64,000 bases of DNA from Hormiphora californensis (GCA_020137815.1 CM035356.1:554501-618500); one strand, 5' to 3'; positions 23,953 to 37,110 are shown, counted from the first letter of the stretch. Numbers and translations: made by a program. Notes: a model not told the origin generated them from the sequence alone.

Positions 23953-24589
23953 TCTTCGTCACCGAGCCATCGCTTCATCAGTGCTTGTTATTGCAAAACC
24001 ACCACCCCTCCGAGAGAGCTCTCTGCAAATTTGCTGTGCGACTCAGTAACTGATCTGCAGGAGATTGCAAAGCTTATTATGTATTGACAATGTTGGGGGT
24101 TTTATGCTAATAACACTGAATCTTTGCGTCATAGTTTGCGATACTTGAAAAGCTCAAGTTGCGAAAGAAGTTGTATTGTTATGTTGTCGGTTGATGGATG
24201 CAGATGCAACTTAGCTCTACAGCTGTGTTACATAGTACCCAAGAACTGCAGGTTGATTTTGTTGTACGTGAGGGCCTCACGACGTGAAGCAATGTCTGAC
24301 GTGTTGCCCCTCTGTGAAGGAAATGAAATGATTGTTAGTTTAGCATAGGTAAACGCTGCAGGCCCCTCTCTGCTATGTGACCCTTCACTAAAGACCCCTC
24401 AGCTCTGTAGTGGTATACAATTGCTGGCTTGTACGGTAGTCTTGTTGTCTATGAAGATCACATTGTTGCTCTCAATTGTTCTACAGTGGAACTGCAGTAC
24501 TCTCTATTAGTAGCTTCCCCAATACAATTAACTTCCTTGTACTGGAGACGTGTCTTCTTTACCCTCGTGTCTTTTGTGTACCATGATGT

Positions 24590-24770
<181 letters not shown>

Positions 24771-25244
24771 TTACTATCTTTGAGACGGTAGAGCTCGTGT
24801 TGTTGTTACTCGTGCACTGCATACGAGTTTGTTGTGAAGCACATCGTTCGATCAACAGTACAAATAGTTAGTGAGAGAGAGAGAAAGCAAGAAAAAGAGA
24901 GATAGATAGAGAATAAGAGAAATAGAGAGGTAGAGAGTAAATACAAATAGATCGTGTTGAGATTTAGTTTGTTATTACACCGTACAGCTCTTTCCTGCTG
25001 TGTAGCCTTCAGATACTATTATTTTTTCTATCTTTCTCTCTTCATTCGTTTTACCTTCCTTCTCTCCTCCTCTATTCAATAGTCATTCGTTTTGCTTTCA
25101 CTCGTTCAGCTGTTAGATCTATCTATTATCTAATATCTAGATATACCACGTGGTCGCATCTCTATACCTACCTTCACCACGACTGTTCTGAAGAAGTGTA
25201 CATTGCTTAATCTGTGATGATGTTCTCATCCCTTTCTCTCTTAT

Positions 25245-25247
<3 letters not shown>

Positions 25248-25309
<62 letters not shown>
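25248..25309. repeat. (CT)n microsatellite
   Basis: Perfect CT run of about 60 bases. Confidence 0.95.
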
Positions 25310-25312
<3 letters not shown>

Positions 25313-25785
25313 TCTCTCTTCATGTCTTCCTCTCTCTAGTGTGTAATGTAAGTGTAGTCAGTAGTATACAGTATACACTGTTACGGCTAGCATCAAGATA
25401 ACTGTTATTAAAACAGTGCTTCATTTTTAAACTGATTCTTTTTGTGACGCACGAAGTGTTGTTCTATAATTTTATGTCTGTACATCCTATACTAGGTATA
25501 TCTCTGTTTACTGAATATTTCTCTGTAGCTGTCTGTTTGATATCCTAACTCTATCATCTGTCTATGTCTGTTTGGTATCTTACCTCTATGTCTGTTGAAC
25601 TTCCTAACTCCTAGTTACATTTCCCCCGCTGAGTAGCAGCTGCACACACACACTCCCAACTAATTGTATGTAGCGTGCACTCATGCTGGAAATGTACAGA
25701 GCTTTTCACACGCTCTGGGAATGTACCAGTAGTAGTAGTGTGCAGTATAATTGTACTGTACTGAGAAGTTCATTAATTCCCTCAT

Positions 25786-25791
25786 TCTCCC

Positions 25792-25875
<84 letters not shown>

Positions 25876-25940
25876 TCACTCTCTCTCTTTCTCTTTATCT
25901 CTCTCTCTCTCTATTTCTCTGTCTATCTCTCTCTCTCTTT
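25786..25940. repeat. (CT)n microsatellite
   Basis: CT array of about 80 perfect bases followed by degenerate CT. Confidence 0.95.
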
Positions 25941-27465
25941 CATTTTGCATAATTATTCTGCATGCTGTCATCGCAAGTAAAGAGCTTTTCTCTAAACACT
26001 TCTTTTTGCAGTAGTGATTCTCGTTCCTTGTACCTCAATCGTGCGAATTTTCTTCCGTTACATAATTGAGACCCCGATATACCGGACACCCCGATTTACC
26101 AGGCAAAACACTTTCCCTCGAGCATCCCGGTATAACGTCTATTTTTTCACTCCACTGTCCCACAACACATACACATAGACTACCTGAAATTGTTCATTCT
26201 ATGTAGACTCCGGGTTAGAGATCAAGCAATCACTATTAGAATGAGTGCTGCAGAACTTACACACACCTATTGCTTCTCTATCTCGCATTGTATGTACTGT
26301 TCCTACTGCTTTCCGGGGTGTATGAACCATGTGAGAAGTCTGTACTATACCATGTAGGTATCAAAGGTACAGTCTGCTAAGCATACTGTATACATCATAT
26401 TGTCTGATGAGACACAGCTCAGTCTAGAGCCATTAGACACTGTACAGAGGAGTTGACCTGAATGAATTCTCTTTTGCGGGATAAACCACTTTGCTTTCTT
26501 TCAGAGTGTTAGGTTTTCTTGTGGTCTCCTCTCTTTTCTCTCTCTCTCTCTCTCTCTCCCTCTTTGCCGTGAATAAATGCACTTTCAGCAGCTTTTAAGC
26601 CGGAATAATAATCTCTAGATTACTGTCTGTAAAAGATAAAGGGAGGGTGAGGTGTGTAGTGAGGCGTGGGTCGAGCTCAGTTTACTGTTTTTACTGACAC
26701 AAAGAGTTCCACAGAATACACTGCTATCGACATGCTGTAGTAGTGTGTGTTATACACTGCATGTACAATACCGTGGTGGCATAGTACCGCATTTTATGTG
26801 CAGTATATACCCAGCAGCTGCAGTGTATGTTTCATCGTATATATGTAGAGCTGCAGGGAATACGTTACACCCTTGTTCAGTCATTGTACCCTCTAAAAAC
26901 TCCTCTAAAAACTCCTCCTCTCGGCCTATATTATAATTTGTGGCTGTGTATCAGGCTCGCAGCTATTATTATTATACAGCTTCTTTAGGCTTCATTCATG
27001 TCAACTATGACATTGAGTAGACGCACATTGCTTGGCCTTCACAATGGGCGCTTACATATTATACCTGTTGCCTGATGATATATAATCGGATATATCGTTG
27101 TTATATAATACGAACATGTCTCCTGAGTAGATCCACCGTACAGATAGCTATTTTGCCTTGTTGAGTAACAAATTGTGCTGTATAATTGTGGTATTATTTT
27201 CTACGTTATTTCAACTGAGTGGTTTTAACCAGCCCAATATCCTTTACCACTGCTTGCCACATACACACTTAGGACTACCGCAACTTTCGATCTATAATAT
27301 CACACGTTTCTTTTGGTCACGAATCACGAGGAACTGTATATTTTAGAGTGGCCGGCTTCGGAAACTTTGATAAACTTGTTGTCTATTGATGCTGTTTTGT
27401 GTTACACTTTTACCCGAAACTGGGGTTGATTGATCTGAGCACCCTTCTTTGCACTATCCCGCTGT

Positions 27466-27690
27466 GAACTAAACAGCCCCCTATAACAGTTCTGTGTAGG
27501 CGCAGGTCGCTATACCCCCCCCCACTAAACACTAACAGTTCTGTGTAGAGGCGCAGGTCGCTATACCCCCCCACTAAACAGCCCCCTATAACAGTTCTGT
27601 GTAGGCGCAGGTCGCTATGGCCCGCTATGCCCCCCCCCCCCACTAAACACTAACAGTTCTGTGTAGAGGCGCAGGTCGCTATGGCCCGCA
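27466..27690 (+). repeat. Four-copy tandem repeat overlapping the ITPK1 start codon
   Basis: The block AACAGTTCTGTGTAG(AG)GCGCAGGTCGCTAT recurs at about 27486, 27534, 27591 and 27653, separated by C-runs and ACTAAACA. The last two copies continue into ATGGCCCGC. In copy 4 this is the ITPK1 initiation codon; copy 3 has ATGGCCCGCTATGCC and runs into a C-run. Confidence 0.85.
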
Positions 27691-30102
27691 GGAAGGTGGG
27701 ATACTGGATGAGAGAGGGGAAGGCTAAAAGGATCAATATTAAACTTATCCAACAGATTCTCAATGAAAAACATCATTGTGGTAAGAGCTGAACTATTAGA
27801 ACTATCATTGTGCACAATGTGGTAATATGGGCTGAACTATTAGAGCTGTCAGTCTGGCGGTGCGATACCCTGTTTTGATTATCAAAAATGCGACAGCTTA
27901 CACATAGATCGGATCAGCGCTGAGCGTCGCCAGACAGTTTGTAATGTACATTCCCTCTCCATTGTGTAATGTGTGTCCCCATTGTGCTAACATGTTCCCC
28001 CCAACTAGACTTGGTAGAATTGGACCCAGATAATTTAGTTGAGGTGGAGGTAGTATTTCACAAGCTTACAGACCTGATATTTGATGCAAAACAGGGCAAA
28101 CTAGAATCCATACAGCATGTGAAAAACATCGAGGTACGTTATTTAGAAAAGCCGATCTTCTCAGGGAGTGGTATCGTTATTTTTGAACGATCAGGATATT
28201 TTTATCTGTTTCAACTTCTAGTTGTTGAGTAACTAACTCAACAAACTTCAAGTGTATCCATGAGAATACTTCCTAACCCCGCCCCTCTTTACAGGAGTAT
28301 TTTGACCGGATGTCAGGGCGGATAGAGATATTTGACCCCCTTCCCAACATCCAAGTTATAGTTGACAGAAAGACAATGATGGAAGCAATTCAGAAATGTA
28401 GCAACATGTGCGATCTAGGTAAAAACAGGGTATAAGCAGGGTATAAGATACTAACCAGGGACCAGGGACTTACATTGTTGTAGTCCGGGGGGGGGGGGAT
28501 TGAGTGATACAGGGTGGGCCATACAGTTATCTTTCATCGAAATATTTTTCACAATCATTACGTCTTGCTCCACAACTTATTCCCCATGTGTGCCACTACC
28601 CACGAAGATTGATATCTCTTTATACAACCCCCCTCACTTCAGATAAGAAGTTTTATAGTTCTGGGTATCTCTACGTAGAAGATGTCTCTACCCTGTCAAC
28701 CCAACTGACAGAGAGAGGATACACCTATCCCATGATGTGCAAGAGCCGCATTGCTCAGGGAGCCCAGGTATAAAACACTATCCCAATATTACCCCCATGA
28801 AGTTCATGTCATGTTCATGTCATGAGCATAAACTCTCCTTTTCCTTGGTGCTATATGATCATGTGCTATATGATCATGTGCTATATGATCATGTGCTATA
28901 TGATCATGTGCTATATGATCATGTGCTATATGATCATGTGCTATATGATCATGTGCTATATGATCATGTGCTATATGATCATGTGCTATATGATCATGTG
29001 CTATATGATCATGTGCTATATGATCATGTGCTATATGATCATGTGCTATATGATCATGTCTTTTGGAGAACCCAGACGGAGGAATTCTAACAAGACTCCA
29101 TCTTCTTAGGGCCACGATATGAGTCTGATACTGAACGAGAGAGGGCTTTCTACAGTGATAGAGAGTAACGTTATAGTACCATTCATACCACACAATGCAG
29201 GTAATAGTCTAAACTAGAGGGTGGTGTTACCATGTAATGGTAACCATAAAATTTCAGGTGAATATTGGAAAATGGAAGCATTTCATATGTTTCCATTTAA
29301 TATTTCCACAACATCTGACTCCCCTTTCAGTTCTATACAAGGTGTTTGTGTGTGGGGAACGACACAAGACTCTTGTTAGGCCCTCCATAACAGTCGAGAG
29401 ATTAGCTGGACAGGACAGCTATAACTTTCACAGTGATACCGTATCAAAGAATGTTAAAAGTGCACCCTCTCAAGTCCAACAGGTTGGTTCATGCAATTAC
29501 CTGGGAACCATGTTTCTTGTTTACCCTCTCCTAATATAAGGAGAAGAGTCTTCTTGTTCCACTTCCTGGCTGCTTGGTGAAACATATTTCCACTAAACTA
29601 TTTATAAGGCTAACACCCCTTCTTTCTTCCTCTCCTCCCCAATTACCAAATCCCCCCTCCTTGTACAGGACCTAACCTCCCTGATCCTCATTCCTTCACT
29701 TCCCCAATTACTAACTCCTCCCCTCTTGTTGTAGGACCTGTGTTGTATGGAGACAATGAACAAGGTATCAGATGTTAGTAACGAGCTACTGGACCACGTC
29801 TCGCACTGGTGTGAGGTCCTCAGCAAGGGACTGGTATGTGTGTTCAATATACTCGTTATTCACAACTCTTAGTTGTTACCCTTGCAGTTATCCCTATAAT
29901 AAAGTCTGCAGCTGATTGATCAAATTCCACTCCCCTCCAGGGCCTGTCTCTGTTTGGTTACGATGTTCTAGTGGAAGAAGGTTCAGGCAAGGCCTACATA
30001 GTGGACATCAATTACATGCCGGGATATGCTGGATTTGAGGATTTCCACGAAGTTCTCTGTGCCATGTTGGCAAGGTCGGCCCAGTCCAGTAGGGACACTT
30101 AG
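27681..30102 (+). CDS. ITPK1: Inositol-tetrakisphosphate 1-kinase, complete, eight exons
   Basis: Exons 27681-27780, 28009-28133, 28295-28418, 28643-28767, 29110-29200, 29331-29482, 29735-29833 and 29941-30102 join in phase to 325 residues, close to the catalytic core length of the family. ITPK1 is a cytosolic ATP-grasp kinase that phosphorylates inositol tris/tetrakisphosphates on the way to IP6. The N-terminus MARRKVGYWMREGKAKRIN matches the family start VGYWxSEKK. Other landmarks are FHKLTDLIFDA, FDPLPNIQVIVDRKTM, VIVPFIPHNAVLYKVFVCG and the Mg-binding DINYMPGY; predicted metal ligands are Asp280, Asp294 and Asn296. The long C-terminal tail of the vertebrate enzyme is absent. The start codon sits in the last unit of a tandem repeat. 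Exon 6 uses a weak GTTGGT donor, and intron 6 carries a duplicated acceptor. Confidence 0.93.
27847..27943 (+). repeat. Copy 3 of small CTGGCGGCGCC palindromic repeat family, in ITPK1 intron 1
   Basis: Ends TCTGGCGGTGCG and GTCGCCAGA, with core CCCTGTTTTGATTATCA. Both sides carry CAG, a possible 3-bp target duplication. Confidence 0.65.
28848..29060 (+). repeat. 15-bp tandem repeat, about 14 copies, in ITPK1 intron 4
   Basis: Perfect head-to-tail copies of TGCTATATGATCATG. Each unit contains the palindrome ATGATCAT. Copies are essentially identical, which implies recent expansion or active homogenisation. Apparent frames through it (YDHVL, CYMIM) are artefacts because the unit is a multiple of three. 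Confidence 0.95.
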
Positions 30103-30848
30103 TTGGGTTGTGAGACTTGTTACATGTTGTCAGTGTTATAGTGCCGTATATGTATAACAGGGTCAATAATATTCATTCGCGTAGAATTTAACATTTATTT
30201 TATGTTTTTTGGGGAACACATTTGACTAAAATCATTGAATATTGAATCAGACATGTTATCTTCCGTGAGCGGTATAGCTATAATAAATGGAGAAGTTGAT
30301 ATAATTGCAGCTTAGGACACTGGACAGCTTAGGACAGACGGATAAATCTTTTGGTGATATGACTAAGATCCCATTGCTACACCAGCTTACCCATAAATTA
30401 CCCCTAAAACCCCAATACTAATATTCTGCCAGTATAACGCTGCTGTTTAACTAATATGACAGTATCACTTGTTGGGTTGAATAATTGTGAGTTTTTAATG
30501 ATGCTATTATCAGAGATAGGATAATTGAGAAACCGGGACAGTAATTTAACCATGTTTTGTTAGATTTATGGATGTGTTTCTGTCTACATAACTTCAGAAT
30601 TATTTCCTTTTACAGATAAATGCCATCTCTCATTTTGTGTTTGGGCAATGTGTGTCGCCAAATTAGGGTACCTGTGTGTGTGTGTGTGTGTGCCGTGTGG
30701 CCCCCGGTGTGTCACACTAATGACGAGGTGAGTGTGTGTAACGCGCGGCGTGTGTGATAAGGAACAAGTTGATTGGTGTCACACGCGCACCCGCCGATAT
30801 CGCCTTGAGACAACCCTCCGGCATGAAGTTGAAATTGCCGGAAGTAGA

Positions 30849-30903
30849 AGACCTGGCGGCGCCCTGTCAGGTGGTGCCGGGCCCCATTTTGATTCTCAGA
30901 TCA
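30849..30903 (+). repeat. Copy 4 of small CTGGCGGCGCC palindromic repeat family
   Basis: GGCGGCGCC, then GGGCCCCATTTTGATTCTCAG. Right arm missing or degraded. Confidence 0.6.
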
Positions 30904-31069
30904 TGTCGAGAGCAATGTTAAATGAACACTGATAATGGAGACTGTGAGAACGAGGGTAGGCTTGCTTCGATACTATCGATGGTCGTCTTATCTAGATCAG
31001 TTTCATCCCGGCTCTTTCCAGGGAGACTATATCGAGACACCGTTTACTGTTTACGAGTCTATACGGCGA

Positions 31070-31140
31070 AGCCAGACCCCGTTTTGATTCTCAGTGCCGG
31101 GTGCCTTCTAGTCGCGTCGGGTCGGCGCCGCCAGATTGGG
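31070..31140 (+). repeat. Copy 5 of small CTGGCGGCGCC palindromic repeat family
   Basis: AGCCAGACCCCGTTTTGATTCTCAG followed at right by GGGTCGGCGCCGCCAGA. The conserved core and right arm match the other copies. Confidence 0.6.
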
Positions 31141-32068
31141 TCAGCCCACTTTCAATCGCCAGGGGGTACTGCACCATATTGAACATTCCACCCCCACCAG
31201 TCCCTACAAAGTACTAAACACGTTATCTAAACTTCACATAACGAATCATTAGACACAACAAGTGCTATTATTGCAGTAGATCACAATACTCTCTCTGCCA
31301 GTACACACACACAAACACACAGAACTGGTGTGTTGTTTCTCACTGATATAAAATTTCACACTTACCCACAAGCACACTCAAGTTGGGGCATATTATCGCT
31401 ACAACTGGTGCACGAGTGGGCAGTAGATACCAAAAAACACCAAAAATCATTTTTTTCGACTATACAATATGAGATCTTTAAAGTTACCCTCACAAAAAGA
31501 AGTTGTCTAGCACTGTTATAAAGAGAGAAAAAACGATAATTTTATCACATTTTACTAGTTTTTAGTGCCTCTCTCTCACACAATTTCACTCTCTCACACA
31601 CTATTGAAACACATTGTATATTATATATCACTTGAACACTATACAGAATTTTAACCTCACACACTCACATAGTGATGGGACATGTTATATGTGCAGATAA
31701 ATATATATATATGCTTCTGGGCCGGGGAGCTACCACAACCCTTCACATTCCAACAACAACAAAAGACAAAATCATACCAATTACTGCTGGGTATTTATAT
31801 CCCCTCCCTTTTAATACACATAGGGCACATATGTTGTCTCTCTCATTCTCTCACTTGCACACACATTTCCAAAAAGTTAGAACATTTCGCGTAAAAAAGA
31901 TGGTACTGTATTCACTCTCTCTCACATCACGGGGAGCTGCCATCCGAGAGAGGAGAGGGCCCCTCACAGCACTCCCCTTCTCAAGTCAATACTCTCTCCC
32001 CGGGTCGATCTTTCTCTCTCGTTCCTGCACCATCCGCCCGCGGTCTCTCTCGCTCTCAGCCCGCGTCC

Positions 32069-33325
32069 CTAGCAACACCCGGGTCCGGAGGCCACTGGAC
32101 TTGACTTGTCGTTGATGATCACCGAATTGGTTGTGCTCGTTGGATTAACGGGAGGTCCCACCCTGAAAAGGATTTAGTATTTAGTTGGTCGTAAATCTAG
32201 TTAGATGAGGCAAATAGTGACAATAAATGTAGTTATATAGATCAATTATACCTCTTTGTAACTGTTTTTACATATATATAAAGTGGTGCAGTAATTACCT
32301 GTTTTTGATTTCCGAGGCCATGGTGAGAAAGGCACTCTCAACATTAGTAGCATCTTTAGCTGATGTTTCTAAAAAGGGAATCTCTAGCTGATCCGCGTAC
32401 TCCTGAGGATAACGAGAGAGAAGTTAGATACAGATCTATAGAGATAACGATAGAGAGGTTAGATAAAGAATAATAGGTTAGATGCAGAATAATAGAGATA
32501 GATTCAGAAAAGAAAATACCAAATCCTAAAAAACAAGACTATACCTTTGCCATGGTGTAATCGACGACTTTCTTGCTGGTCAGATCGCATTTGTTTCCCA
32601 CGAGCAACTTGTTCACCCCATCACAGGCATATCGATCGATCTCTTGCAGCCACTGCTTTACATTGTTAAACGTCTCCTGTGGCAAAGAATGGGAAATAGA
32701 GATGGGAAATAGAGATGACAGTGAAAGCTCCCCCACCAGGTTGCGCGCGGCTCCTCAACCTACGTACAAGATGTGAGCGCCTGGTGATGGACACTTTGTA
32801 TAACAGAACGTCGCGCGCGTGCTAGTCGTGAGGGCGTTATTGCAGAATTGTCCCGTTATCACTCGATTTTTTAGGATGACTTCACTGTGCTTACGGCAGT
32901 GGTATGGGGCACTCATCACAACTGTGTGCGTGTGAGTTAGAAAATGGAAGGCAAATAGTGGATTGAAAAGTATGGAAATGTGTGGCAGTTGATTTATTGT
33001 GACACAGCAGTGAATGGTTATGTGATGGAGGAGGAAATATATTCGCAGGATGGTAAAATTGAGGCATATTGCACACTCAATTCTCTCACTCTCTCACTCT
33101 CTCTATCTCTCTCTCACTTACTCTCTTTCACACACTCTCTCACTCGTGAACAGCAAAGCAGGTTTTACACACAAAACAAATAACGATAGGACAAGGAAAG
33201 AGGACACAGTTGTATAAACAGGGTATAAACAGCGGATAATATTTGCCATTTTTCGAACAGTGACATTCTAAAGAGTTTCACTTGGTCATAGAGATATACA
33301 TTGAGTTTACACACTCGGAGGTATA

Positions 33326-33377
<52 letters not shown>

Positions 33378-36300
33378 GAGGTAGAGCAGAGATATACTAT
33401 ATAGTAGATGAGAGGAGAGCGATATAGAGATAGAGAGATTATATCTGAGAGAGAGAGCTCTCTGCTCCTCGAGCGCGCTTTACTCGCATTCTCGCTATCT
33501 CTCTCTCGCTATCATCTCTCCTAGCTCCTTCTATCTCTCGTTTAATCCTCTGAAACTCCTCCGGTCTTCGGTTCTCACTAACATCTTCTCTATCTCGCTC
33601 GCATCTCTCTCTTCCTTGCTCTCGCTCTCTCGGCTCGCTCTTTCTCCCTCTTCTCTCTCTCTCTCCGCGCTACCGCCAGCGCTTGCAGCAGCGAGATCGA
33701 CCCGACCTATCCATTTTAACGGTACATGACAGAGACCATACTTTGCTTGTACAAGATACCTCACACACACAAAATTTATACCACCATGTATTCTGTGTCA
33801 CGTGAGAGATAATATCGGTTTTCATGAGCCGCAAAATCTGAGAAGAATTATGTCTTCTGTCCAGCTTGACATGCACGGGGGCTGGTCGCAAATCCCGTCT
33901 CTCGGCGTATTTTCATCTTAATTCCTAACTAACCTTGTCAGTGACATCGTATACAATGATAATCCCCTGGGCTCCCCGGTAGTAACTAGACGTGTGGTCC
34001 TGAATCTCTCCTGGCCAGCAGTGTCCCAAATCTGTAACTTTATAATCGTCCTTAACCATCAAAATTACCAGCTTGCTCTAATAAATCGTATCGGAGTTTT
34101 TCTGAGGGGTGAGTCAGGGGGTAGAGACATGGTTTCTCAAATGGTCAAAAAGAATAGTTTGGACAGGAAGAGAATGTAGAGGTGTGTTTGATAGGTGGTT
34201 AACTGGTTTCGCAATGGTATGACGTCATAAGTAGTGTGTCGGTCTGTAATGAGGGTCAGGGGTTATAGCCGAGAGGAGGGACAGAGATAGGTGAGGGGGG
34301 AAGATATAGAGAGGATAACAAATGGCATGTGAGGCAGATGAAATTAGGTGAGATAAAGGGAAGCAGCTGTGATGAGATGAAATCTGTAAAATGATCAGGT
34401 GTGACTCCGAGGTCACACACAAAACGCCTACCTCGATGTTATCCTGCCTACTGTTACTAACCAACCTATTTCTCTTACTCTCTCTTCTCTCTCTCCTCCC
34501 TCTTTCTCCTTTCTCGCTCTCTCGCTCTCCTTCTCTTTCTCTCTTTTGCTCTTTCTGCCTTCTACCCCCCCTTTCTTTCCCTGAGGGGAAGTCAGAGAGG
34601 TAGAGTCGAGAGATAGACGATAAAGATAGTGAGAGAGAAAGAGATTAGTGAGAGATCTTGGATCCAGGCTGTGCTGTAATCTGATCCCTAATTTGTCCCT
34701 GCAGAGTCTTGTGACCCGGACATTGGTATGCTACACTATTGTCGAATTACTTCACAGAGTAAAAGTATCGCTCACGCGACACGATTCACATGACAGTCGA
34801 CATTCTTGAGCTTTGCTTCAAACTTCAGACAATATCGAAAACATTTTTTTATGACAATTCTATTTCGTGGATGCATCACAACCCCCTTTCCTACATTCAG
34901 TACCTGACAATACAGTACCTGACAATACAGTACATAAAATGACCCGGGGTATTGAGAAGGAAAATCTAATTTTCTCAACAGTCAACACACACGAAAGTCT
35001 AGAAAGCCAGGGGATAGTCCCCGGGTGATCTAATACTTTGAAAAGTTACGACATTGAAGATCTATGATACTGCGTGGAATTATTTCCTCATCCAGAAAGA
35101 TGTGAAAAGAAGGAGCGGTCAAAGTTCTTGAAGTATGACGTCACTAAAGAGAATTCCAAGAGTTGATAGTTATGTGCGTCAACAGAAAGAGAGATAGCAC
35201 ACCTTTCTATCTTTATAATGCCGGGTGGTAAAGTGATACTGCTGTATGGTTCTTTGACGTCAAAGATTTTGAAAATCATCGCGGTTATAGAAATAAAAAT
35301 ATAAAATATAAGTTGCGAAAATATACTTTATGGTGATTCACATTGGTGAAAGAATTGCTGTGAGAAATGAGACAGAGAGATAGGAATTAGCATTGCCACT
35401 TGCATACGTGTACAATAGTGAAATATGAGACACTATAGGAAACACGACACCTGCTCAGTCCCACTGCAGAGATAGGAAGATAAAAGAGAACGGGGCATGT
35501 AGTGAGATTATCATTCTAATTAACGAAGGCCCATAACTCCAATTAGTGAATGATATGAGGGAAATAAAAACACTGAATGTTTACACGGTGTTATGTAGGG
35601 GAATTACATAGATCTGTGTATCTTTCAGTTGGGGACATGACACATGTATGTTTTAATGAATCTATCTTTTAGTTTGTCTGTTTCTGACTGTGTCTGTTTG
35701 TCTGTTTCTGAGTGTGTCTGTTTGTCTGTTTAATTGTCTGACCAGTGATCTTGTTAGAAGTGTCGTCTTTACTTACAAAATCGACTCCGATGGTACTGAT
35801 GTAGCTCTCTGTATAGGTATCATCCTGAAGAGAGGAAGGGGTCATAGTTAGATTGTTAACACAGTAGTAATAGAATAATAGACAGTAGAAGCAAGTAGGG
35901 AAAACAGGGGGAAGTAGTGCGTCAGTAGAATAATAGAGAGATACAGTGGTAGACAGCTAAGACAAGAGAGAGAGATAGCTAGCGAAGGAGAGAGACAAAG
36001 AGAGATAGGGATGGTAAGCGAAGGAGAATTATACACTCAAGAAATATAGAAATAGTATTGTGCCCCCTGTGTGTAGGTGGTGGCTTCCAGTAATCGCATA
36101 CCAATTACACAAGCTAATTACTCCCTCTCTTATACACTATCATGTTTTTCTCTCTACAAAGTATTTCTCTCTAGCTCTATCATCTCTTCTTTACCTCAAA
36201 TGTATACACACACACAGACTAGATCATTGGCAATAGCCCTTTAAAAACTATAGCCAGACTGGACCTAAATAAACACAGTACACACACATCTCTCTCAATT

Positions 36301-37110
36301 CTCAACTCACATAACATCTTGGCCAAATATGGGTTTAGAAAGAGGCTAATACTGCCCAAATATGGGACGAATGAACTTACCGCGAATCTCAGCAGAAGAC
36401 ATGACTTTCCAACACCAGAATCACCGATCAGTAATAATTTAAACAGGTAGTCACTGGGGGGGGGGGGGTAGAGGATTAAATCATTGAACAACCCCACAAG
36501 AGAGAACATGTAACTATTGTGATCAGTAAATTGAGGTGTTTTCTGCACACGCTGCACTCTCATTCAGCGTGGTGAGTGGTGAGGGGTGTGCATCTGATCT
36601 ATTCCGGGGAAGTAATGTTGCTAAAGTGTAGTGAAGTGATGTGAAGTGATGTGACTTTCTAAACACAACTCTTTGACAAAACCCATTAGCCATCTTGTGA
36701 GTGTGTGTGGTATTGTTATAGAAGTGTGACATTATGAGGTAGAACACAGGGCCAAGAAGAGGAGGGTGGTGCTGGATTTACAATTTGGGGAATCACTCCC
36801 TACTTTGTACAGACAATAGACAGGTACTACTGCACCCAGTGATTCTAAACAATAGTATTAGTATTCTGGATACAGTGTGTAATTTGGGTAGCGAATAGGA
36901 TTGGGATAGGATTGCATATTACAAATGTTCAAAGGAGCACACACCCAGGTCCCCACCCTCCCCTAGGTGCAGTACAATTAGTACAAACTATTGTCTAATT
37001 ATGCAGCATTCAGAAGTGCGGGATACCAAACAGACAACTAACCCAACCACGATCCTGGACCCCCCCCCTTGAACCCAGTGGTGTACTTACTATTCTGGGC
37101 TCATAGCCAT
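32069..37110 (-). CDS. RAB1: Rab1 small GTPase, seven exons, exon 4 damaged
   Basis: Exons 37091-37110, 36381-36453, 35777-35824, 33934-about 34080, 32545-32676, 32299-32402 and 32069-32162. Rab1 controls ER-to-Golgi vesicle traffic and is membrane-bound through C-terminal geranylgeranylation. Visible motifs: P-loop GDSGVGKS (residues 17-24), effector region [42 protein letters not shown], guanine-binding NKCD and ETSAKDATN, and the terminal CC prenylation motif. Closest in wording to Rab1A/B. In exon 4 the expected reading frame is broken: the stretch for LDGKTIK needs single-base changes, and one base is missing between RFRT and SSYY. All other exons are intact and in phase, so sequence error is at least as likely as a real lesion. 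Confidence 0.93.
33321..33374. repeat. (GA)n microsatellite in Rab1 intron 4
   Basis: GA run of about 50 bases followed by GA/CT-rich sequence. Confidence 0.9.
35676..35745. repeat. TCTGTTTG-rich tandem repeat in Rab1 intron 3
   Basis: Several imperfect copies of GTCTGTTTGTCTGTTTCTGA just right of the 35636-35674 region. Confidence 0.7.

Larger units (their letters stand above)
30103..32068. other. Intergenic between ITPK1 and Rab1 (tail-to-tail)
   Basis: About 2 kb holding a GT run near 30675-30692, two copies of the small palindromic repeat (30849-30903 and 31070-31140), and a CT/CA-rich stretch near 31560-32040. The genes on both sides end here, so it should contain both 3' UTRs. No supported exon. 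Confidence 0.45.

Noticed and set aside
28822-29193. Frames coding YDHVL, CYMIM or HDHIA repeats
   Set aside because: They are translations of the 15-bp intronic tandem repeat in ITPK1, on both strands equally, and are removed by splicing.
35088-35279. Minus-strand frame within Rab1 intron ([13 protein letters not shown]...)
   Set aside because: No similarity to the missing Rab1 KIRTIELDGK segment and no consistent splice borders.
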